A DNA stretch of 14,511 nucleotides. Source: DATDCV01 sp036524155 (GTDB lineage: Bacteria; Verrucomicrobiota; Verrucomicrobiia; Limisphaerales; UBA8199). Under the pieces are notes generated by a model. It ran no database searches, was not told the origin of the DNA, and saw nothing but the letters and a program-made list of their open reading frames with translations. The stretch is from NCBI GenBank assembly GCA_036524155.1, contig DATDCV010000195.1:1-14511 (forward strand). The letters run 5' to 3'. The translations under genes and the position numbers were made by a program. Shown in pieces: positions 4,479-11,479 of this stretch. How positions within the stretch are numbered: the stretch's first letter is position 1; each line of letters starts with the position of its first letter.

Positions 4479-7182
4479 GAACAAGCCCGCCAACGCTGTT
4501 CATCAAGAGACAGCAACCTCGGCGGCCAGTGCGTCGTTCCCGATCGTCGGCATCGGGGCCTCCGCCGGGGGACTCGAAGCCTTGGAAGAGTTTCTGGGGC
4601 ACGTGCCGGCGGGCAGCGGCATGGCCTTTGTGATTGTGCAGCACCTGGACCCGACGCACAAGGGAGTCATGCCGGAACTGCTTCAACGCGCCACCGGCAT
4701 GAAAGTCATGCAAGTCAAGGATCGCACCAGGGTGCGGCCCAACTGCGTCTATGTGATCCCGCCGAACAAGGACATGTCCATCCTGCACGGGGTCCTGCAC
4801 TTGCTCGAACCGGCGGCGCCCCGCGGGCTGCGCCTGCCGATCGATTTCTTCCTCCGCACGCTGGCGCAGGACCAACAGGAGCACAGCATTGGCGTGATTC
4901 TCTCCGGGATGGGCTCCGACGGCACGTTGGGCCTGCGTGCCATCAAAGAGAAGGCCGGGGTGGTGCTGGTGCAGGAGCCGGCAACGGCCAAATTCGACAG
5001 CATGCCGCGTAGCGCGGTTGACGCCGGGCTGGCGGATATCGTGGCGCCAGCGGACGAATTACCGGGGAAAATCCTCGCCTATCTGCAGCGCACTCCGCTG
5101 ATCGCCCGGACGGAAGTGCCGCTGGAAGACAAGGCCCAAAGCGCCCTGGAAAAGGCGGTCATCCTGCTGCGCGCCCACACCGGCAACGATTTTTCCCTCT
5201 ACAAACGGAACACCCTCTATCGCCGGATTGAGCGGCGGATGGGCATTCACCAGATCAAAAAGATGGTGGCTTATGTCCGTTACTTGCAGGAGAACTCGCA
5301 GGAGTTGGACCTGCTCTTTAAGGAGTTGCTGATCGGGGTGACGAGCTTCTTCCGCGACCCCGCCGCCTGGGAGCAGTTGCGCGAGGAGGCCATCCCGAGC
5401 CTCTTCGCGAACCGGTCGCCCGGACAGGCCGTGCGCGCGTGGGTGCCCGGCTGCTCCACCGGGGAAGAGGCTTATTCCCTGGCCATCGTTTTCAAGGAAG
5501 CACTCGAGCAGGCCAATCCCAAGGGCAATTTCGGCGTGCAGATCTTCGCCACCGACCTGGACCAGGACGCGATTGCCAGAGGCCGCCAGGGAATCTTTCC
5601 GACCAATATAACCGCTGACGTGTCGGGCGAGAGGCTGAGGCGGTTCTTCACCAAGGAAGAACACGGCTACCGGGTGCGCAAAGAAATTCGCGAGATGGTG
5701 ATCTTTGCCTCCCAGAATCTCATCGTGGATCCGCCCTTTACCAAGCTGGACCTCCTGAGCTGCCGCAACCTGCTGATCTATCTGACGGCGGAGGTTCAGA
5801 AGAAACTGATTCCGCTGTTTCACTACAGCCTCAGGCCCGGCGGCATTTTGTTCCTCGGCAGCGCGGAGACGACTGGCAATTGCCCCGACCTTTTTGCACC
5901 GCTCAGCGGCAGATTGCGGCTCTTCCGGCGGACGGAATCCAGCCCGCGACCGGAGCTGGTCGACCTTCCCTCGTCTTTTAGCGCGAGCCCGCCTACCGGG
6001 CCGGATGTACGGCTGGCGGCGAAACCGCCGCCCAGTCTCCAGTCCCTGGCGGATCAGTTGGTCCTGCAGCGTTACGCCCCGCCGGCCGTGATCACCAACG
6101 ACAAAGGGGACATTTTTTACGTCAGCGGCCGCACCGGAAAGTACCTGGAACCGGCCGCCGGCAAGGCCAACTGGAACCTCTTTGCGATGGCCCGCGAAGG
6201 GCTGCGCTACGAACTGGCTGGCGCCTTTCAGGAAGCGCTCCGGAAACCAGCAAAGGTGGCGGTTCACGGGCTCAAGGTCGGCACCAACGGCGGGGAGCAG
6301 CGTGTGGATTTGACCGTCCAGCGCCTTGAGGAACCCGGCCCGCTGCAGGGGTTGGTGATGATCGTTTTCACCGATGTCCCTGCGCCCGTGACCGGCAAAG
6401 CGGCGAGTTACAAACTGACCCCCCACGCCCGCAGCACGCGGGTGGCGCAACTGGAGCAGGAACTGCTGCAGGTCCGAGGCGAAGCGCGGGCCACCCACGA
6501 AGAGATGCAGACCTCGCAGGAGGAACTCCGGTCCGCCAACGAAGAACTGCAATCCACCAACGAGGAACTGCAATCCACCAACGAGGAACTCACCACTTCG
6601 AAGGAGGAGATGCAATCGATGAACGAGGAGCTCCAGACCGTCAACACCGAGTTGCAGGCCAAGGTAGACGAGCTTTCGCGGGCCAGCAACGACATGAAGA
6701 ACCTGCTCAACAGCACGGACATTGCCACCCTCTTTTTAGATAACGAGCTCAACGTGCGCCGGTTCACCCCCCAGGCGACAAAAATCATCAAGCTCATCCC
6801 TGCCGACGAGGGCCGGCCGATCACCGACCTGGCCTCGGAGTTGCGCTACCCGGAACTGGCCGAGGATGCGCGGGGGGTGCTGCGGACACTCGCCTCGGCA
6901 GAAAAACCGATTTCCGCGCGCGACGGCCGCTGGTTTGGCGTGCGCATCATGCCCTACCGCACCCTGGACGACCGGATTGACGGCGTCGTAATCACCTTCG
7001 CGGATATCACCGCGGCCAAGACGCTGGAGGCAAAGTTGCGGGCAAAGCAGGCCGGTTTGGAGCAGCGGGTCGCGGACCAATCCCGGAAACGGGCCAAGGC
7101 GGGAAAGCGCGCGCCGTCGGGTGCGACCACGCGCAAACCAGCTAAGAACGAAAGGAAATCGCGGCGACCCCGCCACCAGTGA
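4450..7182 (+). CDS. CheB-CheR-PAS fusion protein (chemotaxis methylesterase/methyltransferase-like sensor) without a kinase domain
   Basis: This 910-aa multidomain protein contains: (1) a CheB methylesterase domain, about residues 30-215, with GASAGG (Ser38), VQH (His65) and GMGSDG (Asp157) supplying the catalytic triad; (2) a CheR N-terminal helical domain from about 235 and a CheR methyltransferase domain to about 495, with the SAM motif VPGCSTGEEAYS (332-343), FATDLD and the SCRNLLIYL signature (437-445); (3) a PAS-like domain, about 533-645; (4) a coiled coil, 662-750, of exact seven-residue units (S-x-N-E-E-L-Q); (5) a second PAS domain, about 750-860; and (6) a Lys/Arg-rich tail. CheB and CheR normally act on chemoreceptor glutamates, but no receptor or CheA lies nearby, and similar fusions usually continue into a histidine kinase. 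Here the kinase is the next gene, joined by a one-base overlap (TGATG). The start is GTG at 4450, the only start codon before the CheB core, and it overlaps the previous gene by 29 bases. Confidence 0.95.
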   Translation: MNTAGIRKPKNKPANAVHQETATSAASASFPIVGIGASAGGLEALEEFLGHVPAGSGMAFVIVQHLDPTHKGVMPELLQRATGMKVMQVKDRTRVRPNCVYVIPPNKDMSILHGVLHLLEPAAPRGLRLPIDFFLRTLAQDQQEHSIGVILSGMGSDGTLGLRAIKEKAGVVLVQEPATAKFDSMPRSAVDAGLADIVAPADELPGKILAYLQRTPLIARTEVPLEDKAQSALEKAVILLRAHTGNDFSLYKRNTLYRRIERRMGIHQIKKMVAYVRYLQENSQELDLLFKELLIGVTSFFRDPAAWEQLREEAIPSLFANRSPGQAVRAWVPGCSTGEEAYSLAIVFKEALEQANPKGNFGVQIFATDLDQDAIARGRQGIFPTNITADVSGERLRRFFTKEEHGYRVRKEIREMVIFASQNLIVDPPFTKLDLLSCRNLLIYLTAEVQKKLIPLFHYSLRPGGILFLGSAETTGNCPDLFAPLSGRLRLFRRTESSPRPELVDLPSSFSASPPTGPDVRLAAKPPPSLQSLADQLVLQRYAPPAVITNDKGDIFYVSGRTGKYLEPAAGKANWNLFAMAREGLRYELAGAFQEALRKPAKVAVHGLKVGTNGGEQRVDLTVQRLEEPGPLQGLVMIVFTDVPAPVTGKAASYKLTPHARSTRVAQLEQELLQVRGEARATHEEMQTSQEELRSANEELQSTNEELQSTNEELTTSKEEMQSMNEELQTVNTELQAKVDELSRASNDMKNLLNSTDIATLFLDNELNVRRFTPQATKIIKLIPADEGRPITDLASELRYPELAEDARGVLRTLASAEKPISARDGRWFGVRIMPYRTLDDRIDGVVITFADITAAKTLEAKLRAKQAGLEQRVADQSRKRAKAGKRAPSGATTRKPAKNERKSRRPRHQ
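6526..6665 (+). repeat. 21-bp heptad-encoding repeats in the CheB-CheR coiled coil
   Basis: Successive 21-base units encode S-A-N-E-E-L-Q, S-T-N-E-E-L-Q, S-T-N-E-E-L-T, T-S-K-E-E-M-Q, S-M-N-E-E-L-Q and T-V-N-T-E-L-Q without a break in register. Units two and three are nearly identical as DNA. This gives an unbroken two-stranded coiled-coil signalling helix between the two PAS domains. Confidence 0.7.
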
Positions 7183-8702
7183 TGCGTCCCTCTGTGCAAA
7201 TGACACACCCCCCCTCAGCCAAGGTTGCCGCACTGCGCCGCCGCGCCGAGGCTGAACTGATGGAGTTCGGTGCCAGCCCGGAATCCCGCCCGAAAATGGC
7301 TGGACTTTACCGCCGCGCGGAAGCCCGGCTGCGGAAACGGCGGAGGGGTCAGGGGTCGAAGGCAGGAGTTCCGAAGTCAGCCGCGGACCCCCGGCGGTTG
7401 CTCCACGAATTGCAGGTCCACCAGGTGGAACTGGAAATGCAGAACGCGGAGCTCCAGGAAGCCCGGGATCGGATGGAGGTCCTGCTGGAGAAGTACACCG
7501 ACCTCTACGATTTCGCGCCGGTCAGCTATTTCTCCCTGGATGAAGCGGGCCGGATCCTGGAGGTGAACCTGACGGGGGCCGCCTCGCTCGGCGTGGAACG
7601 TTCTCGGCTCATCAACCAACCTTTGCCGCGTTTTGTGGCTCCGGCGAGCCAGCCGATCTTTCGGGCCTTCCTGGAACGAGTCTTCGCCGGAGCCGGGAAA
7701 CAGGTCTGCGAGGCGGCACTACTCAAGAAAGGCGCCGCAGCTTTCTGGGCCAGCTTTCACGCCACCTCCGCAATCTCTCTCAGCGGTCCACGGAAATGGT
7801 GCCGATTGGCGGTTTCGGACATCACGTCCCTTAAGCAGGCTGAGGAGGCGCAGCGCCGCATGGAAGCGCTGACGGTTGCGAACCAGGAGTTGGAGCAGGA
7901 GATTGCCCGGCGCCAGGCGGTAGAGGAAGCCCTTAGGAAAAGCGAGCAACACTACAGCCGGTTGTTGACGCAGTCGCGGCATATGCAGCAACAATTGCGG
8001 CTGCTTTCTCGCCAGCTTCTGTTGGCACAGGAGGAGGAGCGCAAGAAGATCAGCCGCGAACTGCATGACGTCATCGCCCAAACTCTGACGGGCATCAATG
8101 TCCGGCTGGCGAACTTGAAAAGCGACGCCGCGAGCAACACCCGGGGCCTGGAGCGACACATCGCCCGCACACAACAGTTGGTGGAGCGCTCCGTGAAGAT
8201 CGTCCATCGATTTGCCCGCGAGCTGCGGCCAGCGGTGTTGGACGACCTGGGGCTGATTCCTGCCCTCCACACGTTCATGAAACACTTCAGAGCCCAAACG
8301 GGCATCCGGGTCAGCCTGTCGGCCTTTTCCGCGGTTGAGAAAGTGGGAGATGACAAACGCACCGTCCTCTATCGCGTTGCCCAGGAAGCGCTCACCAACA
8401 TCGCCCGCCACTCTCAAGCCAGCCAGGCAGAAGTGAAGGTCCGGAAACTTGACGCCGCCATCTCCATGGAAATAAGAGACAATGGCAAAGGCTTCCAGCA
8501 GGATCGCGTGTTGCACGAAAAAAAGAAAAACCGATTGGGATTACTCGGCATGAGGGAACGGGTGGAAATGGTTAATGGGGAGTTCAGTGTCACATCCTCG
8601 CCGGGCAAAGGCACCACCATTCTTGTCAGAATTCCACTAATCGACCGTGCGCCGGGGAGAGGAGCAGCCGCGCTGACCGGGTCCGCGGGAACCAAACTTT
8701 GA
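7182..8702 (+). CDS. PAS-domain sensor histidine kinase, NarL/UhpB (HisKA_3) type
   Basis: This 506-aa soluble kinase has no membrane segment. The order is a basic N-terminal region (1-70); the helix LLHELQVHQVELEMQNAELQ (73-92) typical of PAS-kinase fusions; a PAS domain, about 105-218, ending in the usual VSDIT (211-215); a coiled coil (220-275); HisKA_3 with AQEEERKKISRELHDVIAQ and phospho-acceptor His295; and HATPase_c with N-box RVAQEALTNIARH (398-410), G1 box DNGKGF (433-438), G2 box RLGLLGMRERV (451-461) and GKGT (475-478). It should autophosphorylate and pass phosphate to the NarL-type regulator five bases downstream. The start is the ATG at 7182, overlapping the CheB-CheR stop by one base (TGATG); a GTG immediately before it (7179) and an ATG at 7200 are alternatives. 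It looks like the detached kinase half of the CheB-CheR-PAS protein. All catalytic boxes are intact. Confidence 0.95.
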   Translation: MRPSVQMTHPPSAKVAALRRRAEAELMEFGASPESRPKMAGLYRRAEARLRKRRRGQGSKAGVPKSAADPRRLLHELQVHQVELEMQNAELQEARDRMEVLLEKYTDLYDFAPVSYFSLDEAGRILEVNLTGAASLGVERSRLINQPLPRFVAPASQPIFRAFLERVFAGAGKQVCEAALLKKGAAAFWASFHATSAISLSGPRKWCRLAVSDITSLKQAEEAQRRMEALTVANQELEQEIARRQAVEEALRKSEQHYSRLLTQSRHMQQQLRLLSRQLLLAQEEERKKISRELHDVIAQTLTGINVRLANLKSDAASNTRGLERHIARTQQLVERSVKIVHRFARELRPAVLDDLGLIPALHTFMKHFRAQTGIRVSLSAFSAVEKVGDDKRTVLYRVAQEALTNIARHSQASQAEVKVRKLDAAISMEIRDNGKGFQQDRVLHEKKKNRLGLLGMRERVEMVNGEFSVTSSPGKGTTILVRIPLIDRAPGRGAAALTGSAGTKL

Positions 8703-8707
8703 TCGCT

Positions 8708-9385
8708 ATGAAACGAATTACCGTCCTGCTGGCGGAAGATCACCGGATCGTTCGAGAAGGTTTTCGGTCATTGTTGAACCACGAACGCGATATCGAAGTG
8801 GTCGGCGAAGCGGCCGACGGCCGTGAGGCCGTGCAACTGACCCGGAAGCTTCTTCCGGCTGTGGTCGTGATGGACATTGCCATGCCGCTGCTCAATGGGT
8901 TAGAGGCCACCCGGCAGGTTCGCAAAGCCGTTCCTGGCACCAAGGTGCTCATTCTCTCGGCGCACAGCGATGAGGCTTATGTCCAGCAAATGATGGAGTT
9001 GGGCGCGGCGGGGTTTTTGTTCAAACAAACTTCCTCGCACGAACTGGCCGCGGCGATTCGGGCCGTCGATAAAGGAAACACATTTTTCAGCCCCTCCATC
9101 GCCAACAACCTCCGCAATCGCGAACAGAGGCTGCCCGGCGGGCGCGGACAGGGCAGGAAGAAGATCAACCGCCTGAGCTCGCGCGAGGTGGAGGTTCTCC
9201 AATTGATTGCTGAAGGGATGCCCAACAAACAAGTCGCCGCGGCCCTGGGCGTGAGCTTCAAAACGGTGGACAAGCATCGGCAGCATCTCATGAGTAAACT
9301 GAACATCCATGATATTGCGGGCCTCACCCGCTACGCCATCAGTGCGGGAATCATTGAGAGCACCGTCCCGCTGGCCATCCTCTAG
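8708..9385 (+). CDS. NarL/FixJ-family response regulator (receiver plus LuxR-type HTH)
   Basis: This 225-aa transcription factor has a receiver domain at residues 1-120: acidic pair Glu10/Asp11, phospho-acceptor Asp56 in MDIAMPLLNG, switch Ser84 (ILSAH) and Lys106 (FLFKQ). A Gly/Arg-rich linker (about 135-148) leads to a GerE/LuxR helix-turn-helix from LSSREVEVLQLIAEG through NKQVAAALGVSFKTVDKHRQHLMSKL, ending near residue 217. It is the only regulator in the cluster with a DNA-binding domain, so it should carry the transcriptional output. The start at 8708 (MKRITVLLAEDH) is five bases after the kinase stop. A TTG in frame at 8699 gives only three extra residues and is less likely. The three hairpins at 9421-9526 follow its stop. 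The partner kinase is very probably the upstream gene, given the spacing and families. Confidence 0.96.
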   Translation: MKRITVLLAEDHRIVREGFRSLLNHERDIEVVGEAADGREAVQLTRKLLPAVVVMDIAMPLLNGLEATRQVRKAVPGTKVLILSAHSDEAYVQQMMELGAAGFLFKQTSSHELAAAIRAVDKGNTFFSPSIANNLRNREQRLPGGRGQGRKKINRLSSREVEVLQLIAEGMPNKQVAAALGVSFKTVDKHRQHLMSKLNIHDIAGLTRYAISAGIIESTVPLAIL

Positions 9386-9420
9386 CCCCAACCCGCGGTC
9401 GCGATTTTCTCCCCCGCTCC

Positions 9421-9467
9421 AGGTCCAGCCCGTGGCCGCCTGACATGCGCCGTGTCGGGCTGGACTT
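9421..9467 (+). terminator. Long-loop hairpin after the NarL-type regulator
   Basis: GTCCAGCCCG (9423-9432) and CGGGCTGGAC (9456-9465) are perfect 10-base complements, extendable by a G-U and an A-T pair to 9421-9467. The 23-base loop contains a smaller GGC/GCC pairing. It begins 36 bases after the regulator stop. No T-run follows, so it may slow transcription or protect the mRNA end rather than terminate alone. Confidence 0.5.
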
Positions 9468-9479
9468 ATGAAGCTGCAG

Positions 9480-9540
9480 GTGGGGCAAACACCCCACGGC
9501 AAACCCCATCCTGGCGCGGATGCGCCTTCGGTTTATTTTT
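9480..9540 (+). terminator. Hairpin pair ending in a T-rich tract (possible intrinsic terminator/attenuator)
   Basis: GTGGGG (9480-9485) pairs with CCCCAC (9492-9497). Then GGCGC (9513-9517) pairs with GCGCC (9522-9526) around a 4-base loop, followed by a T-rich tract reaching TTTATTTTT at 9532-9540. The second hairpin has the form of a rho-independent terminator, though its stem is only five pairs. It lies between the regulator and the next receiver gene, so transcription of the downstream receivers may be attenuated. Confidence 0.5.
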
Positions 9541-9545
9541 GTGCA

Positions 9546-10241
9546 GTGAATAATCCTGGAATCCTGCAAAGTGGAGAGTCAGCCGCCGCACAAGCTCCAT
9601 ACGGGACCGGTCCGCCTCACCGCATTCTCGTGGTCGATGACGAGGTCCTCGTCCGCAAGATCCACGCCGAAGTGCTCAGTCGCTCCGGCTATCAAACGGA
9701 AACCGCCGAAGACGGCGCCGCCGCCTGGGAAGCTCTTCAGGCCGACGGCTACCACCTTCTGATCACCGACAACCACATGCCGAAGGTTTCGGGCATTGAG
9801 CTTGTCAAGAAGATGCGTTCCGCGCACATAACCCTGCCCGTCATTCTGGCGTCGGGAGCAATGCCCACAGAGGAGCTGGACCGGTATCCGTGGCTGCAAC
9901 TGGCCGCCACACTATTGAAGCCTTTTACCGACGACGAGTTGTTGGAAACAGTGAAAAGAGTTTTGCGCGAGACCGACAGCGCCCGCGAGCAAGGAGGGTC
10001 TCAATCCCCAGCGGCTGAGCCCACTCCCATGGTTAAGCACTTCGCTCCTCATATGCCACTGCCTTGCCGGGCAGATCGTCAGAAGCTCATCGAGCAGGCC
10101 CAGCGCGTCGTGGCCGAAGCGCGAGCCACCGCGGACCAGTTGGACCGATCCTTCGCGCCGCTTTCGGTCGAACTCCCCGCCGAATGCACTGCTGCCGTCT
10201 CGTCCTCCGTAGAAACGGGGGCCGCAGGCCGTTTTTTATGA
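9546..10241 (+). CDS. Single-receiver response regulator with an unrecognised C-terminal tail
   Basis: This is a receiver protein with no DNA-binding domain. Counting from the GTG at 9546, the receiver starts at HRILVVDDE (residues 25-33; acidic Asp31/Asp32), has phospho-acceptor Asp75 in LLITDNHMPKVSG, a switch position in ILASGA, and the conserved Lys in LLKPF near residue 124. It ends near residue 140. The remaining 90 residues are unrecognised: a disordered Ser/Pro-rich part, then a short helix RADRQKLIEQAQRVVAEARATADQLD. The start is uncertain. An in-frame ATG at 9468 would add 26 residues, but that stretch contains the hairpins and T-tract of the putative terminator and has lower third-position GC, so I prefer 9546. 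Neither start has a clear Shine-Dalgarno. Its stop overlaps the next start as ATGA (10238-10241). It probably acts as a phosphate acceptor or protein-protein switch for the local kinase. Confidence 0.88.
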   Translation: MNNPGILQSGESAAAQAPYGTGPPHRILVVDDEVLVRKIHAEVLSRSGYQTETAEDGAAAWEALQADGYHLLITDNHMPKVSGIELVKKMRSAHITLPVILASGAMPTEELDRYPWLQLAATLLKPFTDDELLETVKRVLRETDSAREQGGSQSPAAEPTPMVKHFAPHMPLPCRADRQKLIEQAQRVVAEARATADQLDRSFAPLSVELPAECTAAVSSSVETGAAGRFL

Positions 10242-10654
10242 AGCCGATCAGAGTGTTGGTCGCCGACGATCACGCCAATGTTCGAGCAGGACTTCGGGCG
10301 CTACTGCAGACAGCGGGGGATATGCACGTAATCGGGGAAGCGGAAAACGGCCGGCAGGCCGTGCGAGAGGCGAAAAGGCTTCGGCCAGATGTGGTCTTGC
10401 TGGACCTCGCCATGCCGCTGTTGAACGGAGTGGAAGCCGCGCGGCAGATCGCACATGCGGTCCCGACCGCCAGGGTGCTCATCCATTCAAGTTACAGTGA
10501 CGCGCATCACCTGCGGCAAGCCGTTGAAGCAGGGGTTGCCGGTTATTTGATGAAAGAATCCGCCGCGGATGATTTGTTGGAAGCTGTTCGTGAGACGAGC
10601 AACGGAGCAACCTTCTTCAGTCCCCCTCTTTTAGAACACCTGGCGAGAGAATAG
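10238..10654 (+). CDS. Receiver-only response regulator, NarL-type paralogue lacking the HTH
   Basis: This 138-aa protein is a lone receiver domain: MKPIRVLVADDH with acidic Asp10/Asp11, phospho-acceptor Asp56 in LLDLAMPLLNG, switch Ser84 in LIHSSYS and Lys106 in GYLMKES. Side by side with the regulator at 8708 it aligns without gaps through residue 130, including the IGEAENGRQAV and TFFSP stretches. It then stops (LLEHLARE) exactly where the linker to the HTH would begin. No HTH remnant was found in the following bases in any frame. Either it is a truncated duplicate or a dedicated phosphate sink/adaptor. The start is fixed by homology and by the ATGA overlap with the preceding gene; the frame opens upstream to 10064, but that part is a shadow of the previous gene. 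It is the last gene of the signalling cluster. A GC-rich hairpin (10663-10681) follows nine bases later. Confidence 0.93.
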   Translation: MKPIRVLVADDHANVRAGLRALLQTAGDMHVIGEAENGRQAVREAKRLRPDVVLLDLAMPLLNGVEAARQIAHAVPTARVLIHSSYSDAHHLRQAVEAGVAGYLMKESAADDLLEAVRETSNGATFFSPPLLEHLARE

Positions 10655-10662
10655 CGGGCCGG

Positions 10663-10681
10663 GCCGCCGGATGGCCGCGGC
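10663..10681 (+). terminator. GC-rich hairpin after the signalling cluster
   Basis: GCCGC (10663-10667) pairs with GCGGC (10677-10681), nine bases after the last receiver stop. No T-run follows, so this is at best a weak or rho-assisted terminator. Confidence 0.35.
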
Positions 10682-10880
10682 GCCAGCACCAGGGCTGCCA
10701 ACGTGTCCTGGCGTCAAGCGTAATTACTCCAAGCGACGTAAACGCAGACAAATAACCATCAAACCGAAGGAAACACTGTGGCGAGAATATTCGCGGACAG
10801 CGGCGGGACGCCACCGGGGGACACTCCACGACCAACGTTAAACAACACTTAGCCGATAGAATCCGCCCGCTGTTACGCTT

Positions 10881-10901
10881 TGCGCTTTTACGCCAAGCGC
10901 A
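10881..10901. other. Perfect 7-bp hairpin in the intergenic region
   Basis: TGCGCTT (10881-10887) and AAGCGCA (10895-10901) are perfect complements around a 7-base loop. There is no T-run on either strand. Function unknown. Confidence 0.35.
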
Positions 10902-11120
10902 CGACACCCGGGGCGAAGAGCAAGAAGTGCCGCAGGAACGCGTCTGCGCTGTCGCAAGCGTCCAGCCAATTTCCGAAGTTCCATGGCCGGACAGCGAGAT
11001 GCCTGGCAGATTCAATCGTGTGCCGAGCCCGCAACAAGTAATTTTGGTTGCCTGGGATGGGCCTTCGGCCTCCTGGCGCAAACAAATCAAGGTCCAAAGC
11101 TGAAAGAAGGTAGCCGCGCT

Positions 11121-11134
11121 CCTGGTTTGCCAGG
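11121..11134. other. Short perfect hairpin upstream of palindrome copy B
   Basis: CCTGG (11121-11125) and CCAGG (11130-11134) pair around the 4-base loop TTTG, 35 bases before palindrome copy B. There is no T-run. Function unknown. Confidence 0.25.
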
Positions 11135-11168
11135 TGAACTCCGCTGCACACCCCGTCTGGACCGGTAG

Positions 11169-11209
11169 TGCAACTTGCACTGCGCGACGGCGGAACCATG
11201 CACTTTGCA
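11169..11209. promoter_or_regulatory. Paired TGCA-N3-TGCA palindromes, copy B
   Basis: TGCAACTTGCA (11169-11179), extendable to a perfect 15-base palindrome AGTGCAACTTGCACT (11167-11181), and TGCACTTTGCA (11199-11209) have centres 30 bases apart. The first motif is identical to the first motif of copy A at 3562-3572, and the spacing is within one base, while the flanks do not match. A shared regulator is inferred. The site lies about 270 bases before the lipoprotein ORF. Confidence 0.5.
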
Positions 11210-11418
11210 TCAGCGGCGGGAGGCTTGAATTGGCGCCCAGAACTCCTTCAGCGGATCATTTTCCGATCGATGCCAGGCGAACTGCGGAGGGTGTTCGTTG
11301 CCGGCAGGGCAGTTGCACGCTTCTTTGGGGGGCCACCATGGGTTGCATTTCCAGCCCGAGCGGTGCCGGGGCGCCCGTGGCACACCCCACGCTAAAGGTA
11401 CCGCACACGCACAGGAAT

Positions 11419-11440
11419 GAGCCCCACATGAAAGGGGCTC
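11419..11440 (+). promoter_or_regulatory. Hairpin in the leader of the lipoprotein ORF
   Basis: GAGCCCC (11419-11425) and GGGGCTC (11434-11440) form a perfect 7-bp stem with an 8-base loop, 39 bases before the ATG at 11480. It is followed by an A-rich stretch rather than a T-run. It could be an upstream terminator remnant or a leader control element. Confidence 0.35.
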
Positions 11441-11479
11441 GCAGCGCCGCTAATAAAAGTAAAAACAAAAGATTACGCG

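Larger units (their letters stand above)
10655..11479. other. Apparently non-coding intergenic region with hairpins
   Basis: About 825 bases show no recognisable protein. Overlapping frames on both strands are Cys/Arg/Trp-rich and resemble nothing known to me. Visible structures are hairpins at 10663-10681, 10881-10901, 11121-11134 and 11419-11440, the palindrome pair at 11169-11209, and two TTGCA half-sites exactly 30 bases apart (11313-11317 and 11343-11347). The length and structure would allow a regulatory RNA or long 5' leader, but nothing matches a known RNA family by eye. Confidence 0.55.

Noticed and set aside
5059..6615. 518-aa open frame on the minus strand inside the CheB-CheR gene
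   Set aside because: It lies fully antisense to a gene with clear catalytic motifs. Its Gly/Arg/Gln-rich sequence matches nothing and is the usual mirror of high third-position GC.
7719..8516. 265-aa minus-strand open frame inside the sensor kinase
   Set aside because: It is a shadow of the HisKA_3/HATPase coding sequence, without recognisable domains.
10655..10900. A lost HTH domain after the receiver-only regulator
   Set aside because: I looked for the LxxREVEVLQLIAEG pattern in all plus-strand frames after the stop and did not find it, so a simple point-mutation stop is not supported.
10617..11210. 197-aa minus-strand open frame, and a 103-aa one at 10888-11199, in the gene-free region
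   Set aside because: The composition is rich in Cys, Arg and Trp, there is no recognisable motif, and the first overlaps the 3' end of a real gene. The two frames exclude each other and neither has gene-like codon use.
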